Below, piece by piece: positions 55,955 to 64,000 of a DNA stretch of 64,000 nt (its first letter is position 1; each line of letters starts with the position of its first letter). Made by a program: the position numbers and the translations under genes. Where the stretch lies: positions 186,001 through 250,000 of the forward strand of contig JADJFC010000016.1 in assembly GCA_016708785.1 (NCBI GenBank), given 5' to 3'. The stretch is from Bacteroidota bacterium. Its GTDB lineage: Bacteria > Bacteroidota > Bacteroidia > AKYH767-A > 2013-40CM-41-45. The notes under the pieces are model-generated. The model saw only the letters and a program-made list of their open reading frames with translations, had not been told where the DNA came from and ran no database searches.

Positions 55955-56348
55955 GTATGTATGTGTAGTGGATTGCAAATTAACATTTTATTGAAATGTT
56001 TGAAAATTAATTAGGTGAATTATCTGTTATCTATTAATTAATATTTAAATACTCCTTCTAAATGCCATTTTTAATGCGTTTCTTGGCTTTTTAGCCTAAA
56101 AAATTAAGCGAATTATCGGAATAATTAGCTTAATTAATTTTTAAGGTTGACAAACAAAATTGATTAAAAATTCAAAGGGTAGCAATCCCCAAAAAGGGGG
56201 GTATTATTGTGGAAATTTCATTTTTAGTATGTTAAGTTTTGCAGTATTTTAGATTGATTTTGTTTCGGGCAAAAGTAAAAGTTCAATGATAAATTGGTAA
56301 ATTGGCATGATTGAAAAAAACATCGTTTTCAATTTGCTGAAAAAATTA
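55955..56348. other. 394-bp divergent promoter region
   Basis: AT-rich spacer between the start codons of the giant surface gene (minus strand) and the ion-channel gene (plus strand). On the minus strand TTAATTTG lies just before the giant gene start, one mismatch from TAnnTTTG. A short GC hairpin (cccc aaaaa gggg, 56187-56200) lies in the middle. No coding sequence or RNA gene is visible. Confidence 0.5.
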
Positions 56349-57326
56349 ATGAAAAGCCATTTCCTTGCAATTTTATCTTTTTTCCCATTTTTCCTGAATC
56401 CATCTACGGTTAGAGCAGAAAGTGATGTACCTGATACCGTAAACGTCGGAATTTACATTACAAGTATCCATGACCTTGATTTCAGGCAAAAGCAATATTC
56501 CGTGAACTTGTGGCTTTGGCTAAAATATAGGAATACCGATTTTGACTTTATGAAGAACCTTGAAGTGCCCATGGCGAAGTCTGTGGAGAAGTCCTATGCA
56601 ACTATTGATACTCTTGAGGATGGCAGGATCTATATGCTGATGAAATTGCAATGCGTCATGAAAGGAACATGGAGAATTGAGAATTTTCCGTTTGACCGGC
56701 AAAAATTGAGATTTTCAATTGAGAATTCTATGTATGATTCAAAGTCTTTAGTTTTTTCGTCGGATACAATCGGTAAGCACTATGGAAAATATTTTTTGAA
56801 CGAATGGGAGAAAGATAGTTTTAATATAAGAACAGAAATTAAAGCTTATGAAACCGCTTTTGGTGACCCTGCATTAGATGAACCACATTCTGAATATAGC
56901 GCATACAGAGCGACAATAGTTATTCATCGTAATTCATGGGAAATGTTCTTCAAACTATTTCTCGGAATGTATATTTCATTTCTGATCGCATCTATTTGTT
57001 TCTTCATTCATCCGGATAATATGGAATCACGTTTGGCCCTTAGTGTTGGGTCTCTTTTCGCTGTGATTGGTAATAAGTACATCATCGATTCGTCCCTTCC
57101 GGATACTAATACATTTACAATGGTTGACCTGCTTCATGCAGCTACACTTTTGTATATTTTCTTTGTGATCACTTCATCAGTATACACCCTCCGGATTTAT
57201 AGAACAGGTGATGAATTTTTGGCAAAGAAGCAAAATAAAGTTTTCGGATGGAGCTTGTTGTTGTTATATCTGATGATCAATCTGTGGGTTATCCTTTCTG
57301 CTTACAATTCTGTTGCAGCAGGGTAA
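56349..57326 (+). CDS. Prokaryotic pentameric ligand-gated ion channel (Cys-loop receptor family)
   Basis: 325 residues from the ATG at 56349, chosen because MKSHFLAILSFFPFFLNPST then VRA is a signal peptide (an ATG at 56307 would add 14 residues). The extracellular ligand-binding domain (about 27-195) has VNVGIYITSIHDLDFRQKQY and the Pro-loop signature FPFDRQKL (113-120), which replaces the disulfide Cys-loop in bacterial members. Four membrane helices follow at about 200-219, 226-244 (the pore helix RLALSVGSLFAVIGNKYII), 258-280 and 299-317, with SSLPDTNTFTMVD in the M2-M3 loop, as in GLIC-type channels. Ligand and ion selectivity cannot be read from sequence. A YjdF-like gene follows after 69 bp. 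Confidence 0.88.
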   Translation: MKSHFLAILSFFPFFLNPSTVRAESDVPDTVNVGIYITSIHDLDFRQKQYSVNLWLWLKYRNTDFDFMKNLEVPMAKSVEKSYATIDTLEDGRIYMLMKLQCVMKGTWRIENFPFDRQKLRFSIENSMYDSKSLVFSSDTIGKHYGKYFLNEWEKDSFNIRTEIKAYETAFGDPALDEPHSEYSAYRATIVIHRNSWEMFFKLFLGMYISFLIASICFFIHPDNMESRLALSVGSLFAVIGNKYIIDSSLPDTNTFTMVDLLHAATLLYIFFVITSSVYTLRIYRTGDEFLAKKQNKVFGWSLLLLYLMINLWVILSAYNSVAAG

Positions 57327-57395
57327 TTTGGATTAACTATTTTAATGGGATGTTGAGTTTGGATTAAACTATTTCTTAATGATAAAGATTGCAGA

Positions 57396-58084
57396 ATGAC
57401 AAGATACAATAAGGCACTTCTTTTAGTTTTTATACTCACGATCATCTGGTCAGCAATAAGACCACTTTCTGACAATAACTGGATCCTGGAAATCCTTCCG
57501 GTTTTTATTACTATGCCATTTATTTACTATCTCGGTAAAAGATATACGATCTCTTCACTTTCCTGGACCTTTATGTTTCTTTATTTTTCAATGCCTGTTG
57601 TCCAGGCTCACTATGGTGTAGGGTTTGTTCCCATTGGTGTTAAACTCGCTCCTCTCTTTGATACGACCAGAAATGTGTTTGACCGGTTCACTCATTTCTT
57701 TTTCGGTTTCTTTTTATTTTTTCCGATTTTTGAAATGATTCGGCAAAGTATTGGAAAAAGAAAATTTCTTAATTACATGATACCTGCCGCATCATTACTT
57801 GGTTTGGCTGCAGTCTATGAAATAAGCGAATGGCTTAGTCTTTGTCTTCTCAGGCCCACGGTTATCTTTTCCTTTTCATCGGTGCACAAGATGATTTCTA
57901 TGATACACCAAAAGATATGTTCATGACTTTTGTTGGTGTTATCCTGGCTATGGTCAGCGTTGGAGTGACAAGATTCGCTTCTGAATTGAAAAAGTTTCGG
58001 TTAAGCAAAGTATTTAACAGTGATCAAGCTGTATTGCTAGTCTGTGTTTTGTCTGATGGAAAAATGAGTGTCGATTTATTATGA
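57396..58084 (+). CDS. YjdF/DUF2238-like membrane protein, frameshifted
   Basis: About 230 residues, an integral inner-membrane protein with five or six helices. It matches the YjdF (DUF2238) family: HYGVGFVPIGVKLAPLFDTT, NVFDRFTHFFFGFFLFFPIF, AAVYEISEW and, after the break, IGAQDDFYDTPKDMFMTFVG. The frame changes near 57841-57843; one extra T in ttt restores EWLSLLSSQAHGYLFLFIGA and joins both parts. The conserved His/Asp/Glu residues near helices are all present. Function of the family is not established. Probably co-transcribed with the ion-channel gene. Confidence 0.82.
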
Positions 58085-58362
58085 TTGAATTCGATTTGTC
58101 ATGGTCTTTCATTAATCTTTCTGGTTATTTGAGTTTGGTGGGAAAAAAATCATGTATTTCTTACAAAACAATTGTATTGTTTTTTATTTCTATGAGTGTA
58201 TTTTAAGCGAAATATGCTGACTTGCGCGAAGTAAGTGTCATTTTGTTTAAGTTTTGCATTCTGATCCATTACAGAAATAATCATTTTAGAGCTGGAAAAG
58301 TTTAAACTTTTATCCTGTAGTCTAGTATGAAATTTTGAATAAACACCACAAATCCACAAAGA
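58085..58362. other. Intergenic stretch without recognisable features
   Basis: 278 bp, AT-rich. No hairpin with a stem over 10 bp, no RNA gene and no clear promoter match were seen; the open frame on the minus strand (58150-58359) has no recognisable protein features. Confidence 0.4.
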
Positions 58363-59733
58363 ATGAAAAAATTATTACTTCTAATTATCGTATTCGCTTT
58401 TTCAAGAGATCATGTTAGCGCACAAATTTTAAATGCATCTTTTGAAAATTGGAATACCGTACAGTTCAGCGAGCCTGACCAATGGCTAAGCGGAAATCAG
58501 GAGTCAACATCAACTTTAGGAAATTCTCCTGTAACTGAAGTTGCCGGAGTCAGCGGGTCGGCACTTCGACTTGAAACGATTGTTGATGAAAATGACACAG
58601 CCCAAGCATTTGTCACCAATGGCGATCCAATGAGCGGTGAAGGTGGTATTCCCTGCAGTACTCAACCAACAGCAATCACAGGAAATTTCAGGTACGGCAT
58701 TCCCGGAAATGATACTGCACTATTGATTGTTATGTTTAAAAAGAATGGTGCAATTGTAGGATCAAATATTATCCAGATCAAAGGAACAGGAATCCAAAAT
58801 AATTTCATTCCGTTTTCTTATTCACTGTCTTCATCAATGACACCTGATTCAGTAATCATAGCTGCAACTTGTAGTAATTTACTTGGAAATGGTGGTGTAA
58901 CAGTTGGAAGTTTTTTGGAAATTGATGACCTTGCTTTTGCAGGTGCAGCCGTTTCTATTCCAAATGGTGACTTTGAATCATGGTCAACAACATCAATCGA
59001 TTTTCTATCTGATTGGAATTCTTATGGAGATGTTGCAAAAACTTCAGATGTTCAGGATGGGAATTTCGCCATTATGATCTCTACAGCAGACTATGGAAAC
59101 GGTGATATAGCAGCCGGTCAGATCACAAATGGAAATTACACTCAGAATGGTACAGTAGGCGGTATTCCATTTACAATGATGTCAGATACGCTCTGCGGTT
59201 ATTACAAATATTATAGTTCAGGAAGTGACTCAGCGACTATCAGTTTGTCGGCAAAGGCAAATGGAATAATGATCGCAGGCGGGTTATTTAAACTTAGCCC
59301 GGCATCTCAATATACATATTTTGAATTGCCGATCAATAGCTGGTCAACACCTGATTCTTTAGAAATAAGTATTTCGTCTTCTCAATGGCCATATACTCCC
59401 GCTTCTGTTGGAAGTAGTTTGTATATTGATAATCTTGCATTGAGATCTCAACTGACTGCAGGTATTAAGCAAAATGAAAATAGAAACCCTTTTTCAGCAT
59501 TCGTTTTCCCAAATCCATCAACCGATGTAATTTCAATACGTACTGATCAGACGCTTCGTGGTTCGGCAGTGGTGACAATTTATGATGTTTCAGGTAGCCT
59601 TGTTAGAAATGAATTGGTTTCAGATCCGGGAAATACAATTGAATTAAATGTATCTTCAATGGCTACCGGGAGATATTTCTTCAAAGTAATTTGTGGAAAT
59701 ATTGTTTTGCAGAGCTCGTTCACGAAAAATTAA
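58363..59733 (+). CDS. Secreted two-module protein with T9SS type A sorting domain
   Basis: 456 residues. Signal peptide MKKLLLLIIVFAFSRDHVSA. Two homologous modules follow, each starting SFENWNTV or DFESWSTT and ending in a beta-strand with IDDLAFAG or IDNLALRS (about 25-195 and 198-370). Each resembles the jelly-roll (PCMD-like, possibly carbohydrate-related) domains found in Bacteroidota secreted proteins. The C-terminus FSAFVFPNPSTDVISIRTDQ through ATGRYFFKVICGN is a T9SS sorting domain. Intact reading frame. Ligand unknown. Confidence 0.8.
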   Translation: MKKLLLLIIVFAFSRDHVSAQILNASFENWNTVQFSEPDQWLSGNQESTSTLGNSPVTEVAGVSGSALRLETIVDENDTAQAFVTNGDPMSGEGGIPCSTQPTAITGNFRYGIPGNDTALLIVMFKKNGAIVGSNIIQIKGTGIQNNFIPFSYSLSSSMTPDSVIIAATCSNLLGNGGVTVGSFLEIDDLAFAGAAVSIPNGDFESWSTTSIDFLSDWNSYGDVAKTSDVQDGNFAIMISTADYGNGDIAAGQITNGNYTQNGTVGGIPFTMMSDTLCGYYKYYSSGSDSATISLSAKANGIMIAGGLFKLSPASQYTYFELPINSWSTPDSLEISISSSQWPYTPASVGSSLYIDNLALRSQLTAGIKQNENRNPFSAFVFPNPSTDVISIRTDQTLRGSAVVTIYDVSGSLVRNELVSDPGNTIELNVSSMATGRYFFKVICGNIVLQSSFTKN

Positions 59734-59747
59734 CGAATAACTATTAA

Positions 59748-59802
59748 CTAATAACGAATAGAGCCGGCATCAAATGTTGATGCCGGCTCTATTCGTTATT
59801 AG
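59748..59802. terminator. 26-bp perfect hairpin between convergent genes
   Basis: Arms 59748-59773 and 59777-59802 (ctaataacgaatagagccgg and on) are exact complements around the loop atg. Outer flanks (59734-59747 and 59803-59822) continue the words taacta and ttagtta imperfectly. It separates the convergent cargo gene and giant adhesin gene. Confidence 0.85.
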
Positions 59803-59819
59803 TTATTCACTATTAGTTA

Positions 59820-62800
59820 TTAGTTCTTTTCAACAACAACACGTTGAACCTTTACAGCTTCGCCTTCTTTTTCAAGTAGTAGAAGGTAAACGCCATTTGC
59901 GTATTGTGTGATGTCAAGAGCAGTTCTATTCAAACCATCGGTTGATGTTATTATTTCAAGCATTACAGTTTTGCCATACATGTCGACCAATCTCATTGAA
60001 TATTTTTCTCCGATTGATCCTTCAAATTCTACATTCAGATTTGAAGCAACAGGGTTAGGATAAACTGAGAACAGTTCTTCAGCTATTTCTTCTTCCTCTG
60101 TCTGATTAGTTGTACGGCAGCTAAAATTAACATTTACCGCAAGACTTCTTGTGGTTGAACCGCCACATGAATTATTTGCTCTTACGGAAATAGTTACTGT
60201 ACTGGAAGTTGAAGTAGTAAATCTGACTGTCACCGAAGTTCCTGAAGTTGATCCGACAAAAGTTGCACCTCCGGTTATACTCCATGTGTATGAAGTTGCA
60301 CCTGTAACTGAAGAGATAGAATAGCTGCCGTTTGTTTTGGATTTACATACCGAAGTACTTCCGGAAATATTTCCTGGTGTAGCAGGTGCTGAATTGACAC
60401 TCAATAATGATGCAGCGCTCGATCCGCATGCATTGTTTGCCGTCACTGAAATAATTCCTGTACCTGTAAATCCGGTTCCGAAATTGACAGTGATTGATCT
60501 ACCTGTTGAACTTCCTGAAATAGTAGCTCCGGAAGGTACAGTCCATGTGTATGATGTCGCATTTGCTACGGAACTTACTGAATATACTTGTCCGGTTTTT
60601 CTGCAGAGATTAGTTGTAGGGCCGCTAATACTTCCAGGGACAGCAGGAACAGAACTTACATTCAATGTCGTAGCGGAAGTGTTTCCGCATGCATTGCTTG
60701 CCTGAACAGAAACATTACCCGAAATGAATCCTGCAGGGAAAGTGATGTATACTTTGCTAATTGAACTGTCAACAGTTAATGGGTTTCCTGTCAAGCCAAA
60801 TCCATCTGAAATAAGTGCTCCTAGTGGCGCAGTCCATTTGTATGAAGTTGCATTTGGTAATTTATAGATCTCATATGCTTTTGTCGTTCCAGCACATACC
60901 CCTGTAGTTTGGTTGTTTGAGAAAGTATAAATTGGTGGAATGATCAATGCTCCTAAAGCATAAGTTAATCTGAATCCACTGCTTCCAATACAATTAGTCG
61001 CTCTGACAGAAATCAATGCTGCTACATATCCTGCGGGATAAGTAATGTTGACTGTGTTTGTTCCTTGTCCGGACGAGATAATTGCATTTGTACCACCACC
61101 AACGGCTACCACACTCCATGTGTAACTTGTAGCATTTGCCACAGGTGGTACGGAGTAAGTGCCGGTTTGCGTTCCACAAATATGAGTAGCTCCTGTAATT
61201 GCTCCCGGGGTTGATGGTGCGGATGTGTAACGTGACAATGAAGTTGAACTCGGCAGACTGTTGCCGCATGAATTGACTGCAACAACTGAAAGAGTGCCGC
61301 CACTAAAGATAGAACTGAAGCTCAATGTAATCGAAGATGATGTTGATGAGCCTGAAACTCCTCCCGGTAAAGTCCAAATGTAGGACGTAGCGCCGGCAAT
61401 TGGTGTGATACTAAACACAACACCGGTTTGATTTCTACATGCGCCTGACGGACCTGAAATAGTGCCCGGAGTTGCAGGTATTGTTCCTGAAGTTGTAAGT
61501 GTTGCTGATGCAGATTGAGTACAGCCATTGTTGTCAGTAATCAAAACAGAATAATTCCCGGCCAAAAGAGAAACCGCAGTAGCTGATGTTTGTCCACCCG
61601 GTGTCCATAAATAAGTATATGGACCAACGCCATTAGAAGGAACTACTGTCGCAGATCCATTGTTTAAATCGCAGGTTGCATCTACTGTAGAAATTGCGGC
61701 GATGATCTCTAATGGATCAGTCAAAGTTATATCTGCATTAACTGTGCAGCCATTTGCATCAACAACGATGTATGAATAAGTGCCTGCAGTTACGTTAGCA
61801 ACTATACCTGTTCCTGAGTATGGTGCAGTACCTCCTGAAGCAATCACATTAACCGGCGTACTTTGTCCATAGCAGATTATTGAACCTGTTGCAGTAGCAG
61901 TTAATGGTGAAGCAGGCTCAGTAATTGTTCCACTTGTTGTAACTGAGCAGCCGTTTGCATCTGTTACAATGTAACTATATGTACCTGCTGTTGCAGAGAA
62001 TGAACCGGTTCCTGAATATGGAGCTGTTCCACCGGTAGCTGATACTGAAACAGTAGACGAACCACCATTGCAGAGTATAGGATTAGCGGATGAGGAAACA
62101 ACTAATTCGGAGGGTTCAGTTACTGTTATTGAAGTAGATGATGAACATCCATTCGCATCTGTTACTGAATAGGAGTAGGTGCCTGCATTAACTGTGTAGT
62201 CTCCTGTTCCCGTGTAAGGAGCCGTTCCACCATTTCCGGAAACAGAAACAGTAGCTGAGCCGCCGTAACAGAGAATTGCAGTAGATGAAGATGAAGCTTC
62301 AACAACAGTAGGTTCAGTGATGGTTATAGTAGTTGATGCAGAGCATCCATTGCCATCTGTTACAGGATAAGTATAAGATCCTGCAGTTACCGAGAAATTA
62401 CCGGTTCCTGAATATGGTAGTGTTCCTCCTGTGGCTGATACAGAGACAGTGGATAAACCACCATTGCAAGTGATAGCAGTTGCAGCTGAAGTTACTTGCA
62501 TTTCTGAAGGATCAGTTACGGTAATAGCTGTTGATGTCGAACATCCTTTATCATCGGTTACGAGGTAAGAATATGTACCTGCACCAACTGTAAAATCACC
62601 CGTACCTACATAAGGCGCGGTACCACCTGTAGCAGAAACTGAAACAGTTGTTGATCCGCCATTACATAAGATTGTATTTGATGAACTCGATGCAATTAAT
62701 GCAGAAGGTTCAGTTACATTGACAGTAGTTGTTGTTGAGCAACCATTCGCGTCATCTATTATGTATGTATGCATACCTGCCACTACTGTGAAATTACCGG

Positions 62801-64000
62801 TACCGGTATATGGAGCTGTTCCACCTGTTGCTGATATACTGACTGTTGATGTTCCACCGGAACAAGCGATTTCAGTAGCTGTAGCTGATACCATGATCGA
62901 TGAAGGTGACGTTACATCAATAGTAGTTGAAGCTGAACATCCGTTGGCATCTGTTATAGTATACGTATGAATGCCCGGTGTTGTCGGGAATGAACCAGTA
63001 CCTGAATATGGAGCTGTTCCGCCAACAGCAGAAATTGTTACGGTTGGTGAATCTCCGGCACAGTTGATCGCTGTAGCAGTTGAAGATGCAATAATTTCAG
63101 ATGGTTCTGTAATAGTTGTCAACGTTGAAGATGAACAACCGTTAGCGTCTGTAATTACATAAGAATAGGTTCCGGCTCCAACTGTAAAGTTGCCTGTTCC
63201 TGTATAAGGTGCTGTTCCGCCGGTAGCTGTTACTGTTACAGTAGATGTACTGCCATAACAATTGATCGGTGTCGCAGAAGATGAAGCTAACAATGTTGCC
63301 GGCATAGCAATTGTGATCGTATTTGAAGAAGAGCAACCATTTGCATCAGTAACTGAATACGTATATGTTCCCGCTGATTCAGAGAAGGAGCCTGTACCTG
63401 TATAAGGAGCAGTTCCACCTGTTGCTGACACAGTTACTGTTGAAGCGCCACCACTGCATGTAATATCAGTCGCTGTTAGCGAAACAATTAATTGCGCAGG
63501 TTCAGTAACATTCAGTGAAATTGAAGTGTAACATCCGTTTGCATCAGTTATATTGTAATTAAATGATCCTGCTAAACCATAGAAGGTTCCTGTTCCTGCA
63601 TAAGGAGCTGTTCCTCCTGTTGCTGTTACAGTTATTTCTGCGTAATCTCCATTACAAAGGATCGGTGCATAGGTTGCCGTAGCAACAATTTCATCCGGCT
63701 CTGTTACTGTGATCGATGTAGTAGCAGAACAACCGTTGGCATCGGTAATAAGGTAATTGTATGCACCTGCGCCTACGATAAATGCCCCTGTTCCAGTGTA
63801 AGGCGCTGTTCCTCCTGTTGCACTAACTGTAACAGTAGTTGCGTCTTTATTACACAAAATGACACCTGATGTTGATGTTGCTGCCAATACATCCGGTTCT
63901 GAAATAGTTCCTGAAACAGTCGATGTACATCCTGATGCATCTGTGATAGAATATGAATATGGTCCCGCAGAAACACTGAAAGTTCCTTCACCAGTGTAAG
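59820..64000 (-). CDS. Giant SprB-repeat adhesin with T9SS sorting domain (5' part outside window)
   Basis: At least 1,390 residues; the frame is open to the window edge on the 5' side, so the start lies beyond 64000. The visible part holds about twelve SprB repeats of 66 residues (198 bp), each with a core like GGTAPYTGTG and VTDANGC, then a final repeat variant (SNGVGPYTYLWTPGGQTSAT), then five PKD-like domains (for example SGPSGACRNQTGVVFSITPI, with CGNSL-type cysteines), and a T9SS type A sorting domain (LFSVYPNPVASNLNVEFEG, ending VQRVVVEKN). SprB-type proteins are cell-surface adhesins used in gliding and attachment. The architecture of the last 900 residues copies that of the giant gene at 38718-55954, so the two are paralogues. 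No frameshift in the visible part. Confidence 0.92.
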   Translation of the reverse strand, partial: YTGEGTFSVSAGPYSYSITDASGCTSTVSGTISEPDVLAATSTSGVILCNKDATTVTVSATGGTAPYTGTGAFIVGAGAYNYLITDANGCSATTSITVTEPDEIVATATYAPILCNGDYAEITVTATGGTAPYAGTGTFYGLAGSFNYNITDANGCYTSISLNVTEPAQLIVSLTATDITCSGGASTVTVSATGGTAPYTGTGSFSESAGTYTYSVTDANGCSSSNTITIAMPATLLASSSATPINCYGSTSTVTVTATGGTAPYTGTGNFTVGAGTYSYVITDANGCSSSTLTTITEPSEIIASSTATAINCAGDSPTVTISAVGGTAPYSGTGSFPTTPGIHTYTITDANGCSASTTIDVTSPSSIMVSATATEIACSGGTSTVSISATGGTAPYTGTGNFTVVAGMHTYIIDDANGCSTTTTVNVTEPSALIASSSSNTILCNGGSTTVSVSATGGTAPYVGTGDFTVGAGTYSYLVTDDKGCSTSTAITVTDPSEMQVTSAATAITCNGGLSTVSVSATGGTLPYSGTGNFSVTAGSYTYPVTDGNGCSASTTITITEPTVVEASSSSTAILCYGGSATVSVSGNGGTAPYTGTGDYTVNAGTYSYSVTDANGCSSSTSITVTEPSELVVSSSANPILCNGGSSTVSVSATGGTAPYSGTGSFSATAGTYSYIVTDANGCSVTTSGTITEPASPLTATATGSIICYGQSTPVNVIASGGTAPYSGTGIVANVTAGTYSYIVVDANGCTVNADITLTDPLEIIAAISTVDATCDLNNGSATVVPSNGVGPYTYLWTPGGQTSATAVSLLAGNYSVLITDNNGCTQSASATLTTSGTIPATPGTISGPSGACRNQTGVVFSITPIAGATSYIWTLPGGVSGSSTSSSITLSFSSIFSGGTLSVVAVNSCGNSLPSSTSLSRYTSAPSTPGAITGATHICGTQTGTYSVPPVANATSYTWSVVAVGGGTNAIISSGQGTNTVNITYPAGYVAALISVRATNCIGSSGFRLTYALGALIIPPIYTFSNNQTTGVCAGTTKAYEIYKLPNATSYKWTAPLGALISDGFGLTGNPLTVDSSISKVYITFPAGFISGNVSVQASNACGNTSATTLNVSSVPAVPGSISGPTTNLCRKTGQVYSVSSVANATSYTWTVPSGATISGSSTGRSITVNFGTGFTGTGIISVTANNACGSSAASLLSVNSAPATPGNISGSTSVCKSKTNGSYSISSVTGATSYTWSITGGATFVGSTSGTSVTVRFTTSTSSTVTISVRANNSCGGSTTRSLAVNVNFSCRTTNQTEEEEIAEELFSVYPNPVASNLNVEFEGSIGEKYSMRLVDMYGKTVMLEIITSTDGLNRTALDITQYANGVYLLLLEKEGEAVKVQRVVVEKN
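60120..61470 (-). repeat. Five tandem PKD-like Ig domains in the second adhesin
   Basis: Each unit has a TSYTWSVP/TATSYxW strand and an NxCG cysteine strand (for example ANATSYTWSVV, NACGNTSATT). They mirror the five units of the first giant gene (about 39000-40330). Confidence 0.7.
61480..64000 (-). repeat. SprB repeat array, 198-bp units
   Basis: Tandem units at 198-bp period through the visible 5' part of the gene. Internal recombination and length variation between strains are likely. Confidence 0.85.

Noticed and set aside
56187..56200. Terminator or riboswitch in the giant-gene/ion-channel spacer
   Set aside because: Only a 4-bp GC stem with an A5 loop; too short to call.

Overview
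The window looks like chromosomal DNA from a free-living Bacteroidota bacterium (Chitinophagales/Sphingobacteriales-like; rank below phylum not established). The base composition is AT-rich. Several secreted proteins end in type IX secretion (T9SS) sorting domains with an FPNP-type motif. SprB repeats, CarboxypepD-regulatory TonB receptors and a PorV/PorQ barrel are present, and promoter-like boxes fit the Bacteroidota pattern (TTTG, then TAnnTTTG). No tRNA, rRNA, CRISPR array, transposase or phage gene was seen.

Layout. 0-3.1 kb: two-component signalling (AraC-type regulator with an HMA-like N-terminus, hybrid histidine kinase, broken response regulator). 3.2-9.1 kb: alpha/beta hydrolase, S41-type peptidase, smc. 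9.7-18.8 kb: surface cluster of TonB-dependent receptor, giant T9SS cargo and PorV/PorQ barrel. 18.9-28.6 kb: housekeeping genes greA, HIT hydrolase, ruvC, a flippase-like membrane protein, a GT2 glycosyltransferase, dnaE, trxA and a DUF58 protein, separated by elaborate inverted and tandem repeats. 28.7-32.0 kb: cobalamin-riboswitch operon for a BtuB-like receptor and a BtuG-like surface lipoprotein. 32.1-36.6 kb: mscL, a DUF5723-like barrel and two small T9SS cargo proteins. 36.6-38.5 kb: a TPR/class III adenylate cyclase. 38.7-56.0 kb: one reconstructed 17.2-kb gene for a roughly 5,700-residue modular surface protein (five LamG, three leucine-rich modules, MopE-like Ca-binding segments, a subtilase with an unusual active site, MBG-like domains, an 11-copy hexapeptide repeat, five SprB repeats, five PKD-like domains, T9SS sorting domain). 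56.3-58.1 kb: a prokaryotic pentameric ligand-gated ion channel and a YjdF-like membrane protein. 58.4-59.7 kb: another T9SS cargo protein. 59.8-64.0 kb: the 3' part of a second giant SprB-repeat adhesin that runs off the window.

At least eleven genes are interrupted by one-base indels, nearly all explained by adding or removing one A or T in a short homopolymer. One more gene has an in-frame TAA. I read most of these as consensus errors in a long-read or metagenomic assembly rather than gene decay, because the reading frames are intact and well conserved on both sides. I therefore give each such gene as one feature across the break.

Functional theme: surface biology (T9SS cargo, adhesins, TonB receptors, B12 uptake) interleaved with core replication, recombination and transcription genes. 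Genes are separated by strong hairpins, many of them built from short locus-specific words repeated on both arms.
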